Source: Nomia melanderi
Lineage: Eukaryota > Arthropoda > Insecta > Hymenoptera > Halictidae
Reading direction: 5' to 3'
Length of the DNA: 64,000 bases
NCBI RefSeq assembly: GCF_051020985.1
Contig: NC_134999.1
Span: 4,526,001-4,590,000, forward strand
Part shown: one piece after another, positions 58,607-64,000 of the stretch
How positions within the stretch are numbered: position 1 is the first letter of the stretch
Layout: each line of letters opens with the position of its first letter
Notes under the pieces: generated by a model
Told to the model about the DNA's origin: nothing
Seen by the model: the letters and a program-made list of their open reading frames with translations, nothing else
The model's database searches: none
Position numbers and translations under genes: made by a program

Positions 58607-59112
58607 AACGAACCATTACTGAAAATTATAGAAAATCCAAAATGCACTTTCGTAAAACAAATACTAATTTGAAGAAGAATTAATTAACAGAGTTCAATGA
58701 GTTTGTGGTTTAATTAAAAATTTTTATTTATGATTATTACAAATCTAAGTAACGAAGAATGGTACGTAAATTGCTACAAAAGTTTCGGAAATCTTTCAAC
58801 AGAGCAATTTATGTTATTTCCGTAAAGCTTTACACTTTTAAGATTAAAAAGTGCTGACACAACACAATTGGAAATGTATTAATATTGAAAAATAATAAAA
58901 TCGTTAGTCCAAACGAAACTTCTGTAACAACTCACGAATTCCCAATTTTCAGACTCTAAAATCACACGCAGCGCGTTTCACAAATCATGTCCCCGAACTC
59001 TTCGATTACATCTTGTACGTGGGTTGCGGAAGTTTCGGAAGGATTGAGAAAAGTCACAAATAAGTTTTATTTAATAGTTTTAATGTTTTTTTCAAAATAT
59101 TCTCCTCCGACG
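58607..59112. other. Non-coding stretch, nothing recognised
   Basis: AT-rich until a short GC-richer part at 58920-59040. No frames or repeats are supported. Confidence 0.35.
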
Positions 59113-59357
59113 TTAACTCTTTGCACTCAGGAGGTGACGCTCAATCACCACTTGGTTTGATACGGTAAAATTATAAAGTTTGATGTTTAATATTGAACTT
59201 TGTATACTGAATCACTATGTAAAATATCAAAGTAAAATACTTTTGTCCCTTAATTTATCGATTAAATTGGTTACATTAGTCGTAACACATATTGTTTATA
59301 TTTTATCAAAGAGTGTTGAATATCTCTAGCTAAAAACTTTCAAGTGTAAAGGATTAA
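59113..59357 (+). repeat. Family C TTAA MITE, full length
   Basis: A 245-bp element with both TTAA ends runs from TTAACTCTTTGCACTCAGGA to ACTTTCAAGTGTAAAGGATT then AA. The ends are inverted repeats (TTTGCACTC against CAAGTGTAAA). This is the uninterrupted counterpart of the nested copy at 37754-38173. Confidence 0.82.
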
Positions 59358-59401
59358 TACATTTTCCAATGTGTTGTATCAGGACTTTCTAAACTCATAT
59401 A

Positions 59402-59934
59402 CAGTGAGTCACAGTAGTATTCGTATCTCCTGAACTGCGAATGCAAGCGATTGATATTTGTTTACAATGCAAGTTTCGAAGTTCTTATCGACAGGAATGT
59501 ATGTTGAGATTACGAAGCTTTCAAACTTATATAAACTTTATTGCAGAACAACATGTCAATATAACAAAAATGTAATTTTACGTAAACCAGAACTAACTTG
59601 GTCTCACTAGAGTTTTCGTACCTATGCAAGTTATACTAAAAATACAATTAATGTATTAATAACTGATATTTGATTGAGTTTCCTTTTTGTAATACTTTTG
59701 AGACGGTCTATATGAATCATGAAGCTTATGAGACCAGTTTTGTTCCTGTTTACGTAAAACTACATTTTTATTACATTGACATGTTGTTTTGCAATAAAGT
59801 ATATATAAGTTTGAAAGCTTCATCATTCCAACATACTTACCTGTCGATAAGAACCTTGAAACTTGCATTGTAAACAAATATCAATCGCTTAAATTCTCAG
59901 TTCTGAAGGTACAAATACTCTTGTGACTCACTTG
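59402..59934. repeat. 533-bp foldback element with arms of about 210 bp
   Basis: The left arm (59402-59610) and right arm (59725-59934) are inverted copies. For example GCGATTGATATTTGTTTACA, ATGCAAGTTTC, TTCTTATCGACAGG, GAAGCTTTCAAACTTATATA and ACAACATGTCAAT of the left arm all recur inverted in the right arm. The outer ends CAGTGAGTCACAGTAGTATT and, inverted, CAAGTGAGTCACAAGAGTAT resemble Tc1/mariner-type ends (CAGTGNNTCACAAAAGTATT). TA lies at the left boundary but not at the right. The spacer of about 114 bp is unrelated. Open frames on both strands inside it are incidental. Confidence 0.88.
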
Positions 59935-60099
59935 AGAATTTCAACGCTTTATTTGAAAATTTGCATTTGCGATGGATTGTCGTAAGTGCTAAAACTGTAT
60001 AAAACGAATAAAAGCGAAATAAAACTATATAGAAAACTATACAAAATTAAATAAAACTAAACAAAACTATATGTGAAGCTTTACGAAAATAACAAACAA
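59935..60099. other. Short direct repetition of AAACTATA-type units
   Basis: Around 60000-60075, 'aaaactatatagaaaactatacaaaattaaataaaactaaacaaaactatat' is a degenerate (A)n-C-T-A-type low-complexity tract. Confidence 0.5.
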
Positions 60100-60490
60100 C
60101 TGAATGGCTATGAATTCGCGAAACTTTTGCAACGACCTACGTATAATCCTGTTGCTAAACACATATGTGAGCTAATCGATCTATTTCGAACGGAATTCCG
60201 TATCATTCGCATCTTGCTCGCGTTGTATAAGCGCGCCGGGCGCCATAGAAGCCATTCGAGCGGAAGCGGCGGGAAGTGGCGCGGAGCACGAAACACAAAT
60301 CGATCAAGGAGAACGAGAAAGATCGTGGTAGCCGTATCCGGCAGGACGACACGTCTCAGCGAAGGTTGTCAACGCAGGAAGGCCGGAATCGCGGAGGAAA
60401 CGTTTCCCATCGGTCTTCCCCTTTCAGCCGACTAATGCGAATAGCCTCGCATGAGCCGCTCGTTGCATTGGGCAGATCGTTAACTCCACT
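60100..60490. other. GC-rich, CpG-rich island
   Basis: The island has many CpG dinucleotides (AGCGCGCCGGGCGCCATAGA near 60230). A 120-codon plus frame starting at 60073 ends inside it; the N-terminal half is AT-encoded and the second half is Arg-rich, suggesting a composition artefact. It could be an unmethylated promoter or a 5' untranslated exon. In low-GC insect genomes such islands often mark gene starts. Confidence 0.3.
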
Positions 60491-61129
60491 AACTTTTTGA
60501 ATTTTTATAAATTTCCTCCTCGGGTAGGATGATTGATTTTTAACACTATTTCTACCGAAGGTGTCAAAAGACACCTTTTGAAATTTTAACTAACAATTCT
60601 TTTCTCAGTTTAATCATTTTTCATGAATTGAATTTTTGACACTTCCCATATTTCAAACAGTAGAAATGATTCGATGTCTATATTATGCAATTACGCACAT
60701 TGATTTGATTTTTTTATGTTTAAGAACAAGAATTTGCCTATATTGTTGTGGAAGAAACATGTGTTTCCGATGATTTCTTTCCGTATTGTAATGAAAATGG
60801 ATCAATTTGCATATAGCGTTAATCACAATAAAATAATGTAACACTGCTCGTCATATGCTACGTATCTTTCAGCAGCAAATGGAATTATAAAAATTTACTT
60901 AAATAATCAACAAAAGATGGAAACACAACTGAATAATATCAACCACGATAATAATGAGCAAGTGTATACTTCATTTTTTTAATTCCATTGCGCGCAAAAT
61001 GAAAGATTTTTCAAAGTAAATTCCACAGTTTACAGGCTAAAATGTACCTAAAAGTTTATCGAAATTGCCGCGGATATTTCGTTTTGTGAACAATTGCCTT
61101 GCCCCATCAAAAACTAATGATCTAACGTA
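60491..61129. other. Non-coding stretch, nothing recognised
   Basis: AT-rich. A small perfect inverted repeat, AAGGTGTCAAAAGACACCTT, lies near 60558 and has an 8-bp stem; no function is assigned. Confidence 0.4.
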
Positions 61130-61760
61130 TAAAAACGACGTGATTCCCTGGTTGGCCCGTTACCCGAAGCGCTTAGCCATTCGGAGCCCCCTGTGTTTGG
61201 CCACCTTCCGGCTGGTTACGGCAGAGCATCTCCAGCCTTCGTAAATCTTCGCGAAGGGCACGGAGAAATACGGCGGGTCATTGCAATTTGTTTTTATAGG
61301 GAATCGGGATCCGCCGCCGCTGGAACTCACAAGGCGAGCCGGGAATTACCTTGGGATATCTATGCGGAAATGTTGAAATTTCAGCGGCAGGAGATAGCAG
61401 CTGCCGCGCGCCACGGGGTAGAGGTCAGTCTCGCGTGATGGCTAACGAGCCCACTGATCGTTGAAAGAAAAGTGGGGTAAAAGGAAGAAACCTGGCTGGA
61501 AACTCTAACGTTGCGGCTTCAGCCCGCCAGGCATTTCACCTGAAATAATTTTGCGTAGTAGTGCGCACACTGCGCATCACTAGGCTCCGCCTGTTTAATG
61601 CGCAGCTTTTGCGTTCGTTTTGCTTGTTCACGCGATGGGCACCGCTACGCATCTAGGTGTGCAATATAGCTGGCAAAACGTGCGGACCAGAGGTCACCAT
61701 TTTTACGTGTATTGAAATGTACGTGCACGCGTGTACACGGAGCACATGAATTAATCCGTT
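61130..61760. other. GC-rich island, unidentified
   Basis: This is among the longest GC-rich blocks in the window (for example GGGATCCGCCGCCGCTGGAA near 61306). An 81-codon plus frame (61193-61438) has no recognisable domain. Possible promoter or untranslated exon; not demonstrated. Confidence 0.3.
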
Positions 61761-63775
61761 CACCTACAATATCATGTCAGACCCGTGAGAAAAATTTGAA
61801 ACTGAATTTGAGAAACCTAAGTGTTATTTATATTTTCTTAAATATAAATTGAATATTACTTTTCTATTATTAATCATTAACCTTCGAAAAAAGCATAGAC
61901 ATATAATAAGCATAAAACTTGCGTCTTTCCCTAATTCATTATTTAATGATAAAGCATAATTTTATTCTTATTTCATTTTAACATTACGTACTAAAAAAAT
62001 TTAGTGTTTTTATATGCTAGTAAATACAAAGAATATGCATTTCGTTTTAGAGAAAGAGTTCGATTGCCAATTGCAATAAGAAATAGACAAACACAAATAA
62101 TTAAATATCTACATTTTATATATAAATACATAACGATGGATGATAGAAACAAATATAGTTTACAGAAAATTTATTATTTCGATTTATTTATTTCCTATAT
62201 TTCATTGAATAACAGACAACATTTTAATAGAAAAATAAAATGGCCAACACACTATATAATACGTATTTAACATCATTTTTCTTTTTATAAAAATTATTAT
62301 CTCGGTATAAAGGTTGTCATTTTAAAAGGAGTAACTTTTCACATTGAAAATTATTTTCTCAGATACGAGGCCAGATGTAAAGTATTCATGTTGAAGCCTA
62401 TGATTTAGAACAGCTTAAGGAGAATATGTTACCATTAGTTAGCGCTGCTCTCTATCGAAGTTAGGAATTTAAGTATGAAAGGATATAAAATTTTGTGAAA
62501 CGATTTCCACAGATCATCCAGACAATTTTAGCTTGCGCACGCACATCGAGTTTATACTCTGAATAAGTTTCCTTTTCCACAAGAGGACTTTTGGGAAGGA
62601 CGTAAAACCTGTGATATATAGCACTAACATATCGAACAGTCCAACTTCTGAAATTGAGTCACATTTTTTAAAGTGAATTGATTCCTTTAAGGAAAATATA
62701 ACCGAATTGAATTTTAGAATACTTTAAACTGTTGAAAATAATACTGTTTACAACAAGAACAAAATTCGGTTTAGCTCCTGAATGTGTCATCAAATTAATT
62801 CTGTTACGTAAATTTATATTACATAAAATACATTAGTAATCGTTTCACATTAAAAATTGAAATCAATCCTTTTTAAATATAGAATAACACAAAATTTTAA
62901 GGAAACCACATTTTTGATTGAATGATGCATGAAACATTCATTTATCAATTTGTGTTAACATTTGCAGTAATATAGACTGTAGTGAGTATATTATTTACTT
63001 GTTATTCATTTGTTTATTTACTAATTTAAAATTTATTTTCATAAGCCTTCATTTCCACCAAAATATCTTTTCGTCAGAGTAATTTCTTGAAACCAATACT
63101 TCCCATTTTTATTTTAACCACGAAGTTTCCTACCCTCTTCCATGATAAGTTTGTGCTGTAATGAATCAACAAGCTCACTGTGCCGAAAACTTCGGTGCGC
63201 CAATTAAGAAATATGGGAAGATCGGTAAAGTGATGAACTTTAGGTTACTTGCTTGATAAAATTTCTGGTCAGGTAAGATTCGAAATTTGTTCTCGCACGT
63301 CTATTCTTCCGGCCCTACCTCATTAACAGCAAGTTGCGCCATTGATATTGTCCAGACGACTTTTAAAGATCAGCGGAGAAAAATGAGATTTTCATACTTA
63401 TTAGTCGAGCATAAAATAGAACATATTTCTTACTTAACAATAGACAAAATTTTCTGAACAAACATTAAAAGAAATAAAACAAAATTCAAGTTTTTAATTA
63501 CCTGGAAGTTTTTGTCAGTATTCCGAAGCTTTAAAGAAAAGTTTTAAGTGCACTGGAAAGTTTTGCTTCGACCTTCCTAAAAAGTAACTGAAGATATTTA
63601 AATGAAACAAGAAGAAAATACGGAAACTTGATTTAGAACTCTGTATAATTACTTCTTCGCGTAATCACATTGAATTTCGATTTTCTGTGAGGAACGTTTT
63701 GTTCCTAAATATTACTCGTAAAAAACCTTTATGACTCTCCGGAAACCATTTCTCCTATTCGTCCTTGTTGACCAT
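61761..63775. other. Non-coding stretch, nothing recognised
   Basis: Mostly AT-rich. A possible remnant of the family B end (CATGTCAGACCCGTGAGAAA, complement orientation) lies near 61772 and is followed by 'tttgaaactgaattt', as in the 23394 fragment. It is too degenerate to bound. Confidence 0.35.
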
Positions 63776-64000
63776 TTAATGTATGACTTATTTCATAACT
63801 GCACTAGCAAGAATTACTGGGTCATCAATAATTTGCTAGAAACAAAGGAGTATTTTACATTCATCTATATACACGTTTACTTTAAAGTGTAACAGTTGAT
63901 AACAGGAATATAATATTTAATTTAGACTCAAGAGAATTGAGATTTATTTATTTTCGTTAATTTCAATTTTAGATCTTCCCCACGAGTCTGATACGATATT
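63776..64000 (+). repeat. Family B TTAA MITE, cut by the window end
   Basis: The left end (TTAATGTATGACTTATTTCA) is eroded. The interior 'cagttgataacaggaatataatatttaattt' and the 3' CCCCACGAGTCTGATACGAT then ATT match the copies at 18309 and 48611. About 25 bp of the right end would lie beyond base 64000. Confidence 0.78.

Noticed and set aside
59656..59877. Overlapping frames on both strands inside the foldback
   Set aside because: Both lie within the right arm and spacer of the foldback element; they are incidental.
60073..60435. 120-codon plus-strand frame
   Set aside because: It starts in AT-rich sequence and becomes Arg-rich only where the CpG-rich island begins; no domain or splice support.
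1..64000. CRISPR arrays, operons or prokaryotic defence systems
   Set aside because: No regularly spaced short repeats, no long bacterial-type genes and clear eukaryotic splice signals. The repeats present are dispersed TTAA elements and diverged tandems.

Overview
This window looks like non-coding nuclear DNA from an insect, most likely a hymenopteran such as a bee. It is very AT-rich, has almost no long open reading frames, carries dense short TTAA-flanked DNA transposons plus Tc1 and piggyBac remnants, and holds one well-supported exon with eukaryotic splice sites. No rRNA, tRNA, CRISPR array, operon or prokaryotic gene is visible. The species assignment is inference.

The one confident host coding feature is a 98-nt minus-strand exon at 7265-7168. 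It encodes the start of an immunoglobulin domain of the lachesin / DIP / Dpr family of neuronal cell-surface proteins. It has a good acceptor, a GT donor and a phase-0 end after a lysine. The next exon of the same Ig domain is not visible in bases 1-7167, and no signal-peptide exon could be identified above 7265. Much of the window is therefore probably long intron or upstream sequence of this gene. Three weaker candidate coding segments are listed with low confidence (28033-28237 minus, 28578-28842 minus, 58352-58606 plus).

Most recognisable structure is repetitive. At least three families of about 150-260 bp elements end in TTAA. Family A (TTAACACTAGAACTACCG ends with a GTCAAANTGAC-type subterminal palindrome) has about twelve copies. 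Family B (TTAACTCCTTGCCCTATAAT ends, with an internal GAGTCTGACACGATAT block) has about thirteen full or partial copies. Family C (TTAACTCTTTGCACTC ends) has two or three. Looser TTAA-bounded elements (called D, E and F here) also occur. An internally deleted piggyBac element at 50788-51697 keeps both ends, and its ends share the layout of family A, so a related transposase probably moved those elements. Several insertions are nested (A in B at 45258-45900, A in C at 37754-38173) or back-to-back (50592-51857 and 7677-8156).

Other structures are a decayed Tc1-like element (31678-32915), a 533-bp foldback element with arms of about 210 bp (59402-59934), a 338-bp long hairpin (35123-35460), a shorter hairpin (4759-4892), diverged tandem duplications (6167, 17353, 55091), a compound trinucleotide microsatellite (33125-33236) and an 11-bp minisatellite (36911-36943). 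Several GC-richer, repeat-free islands (near 11.7, 21.6, 41, 43, 48.3, 55.6, 60.3 and 61.5 kb) stand out from the AT-rich background. They may be exons, promoters or enhancers, but nothing in them could be identified.
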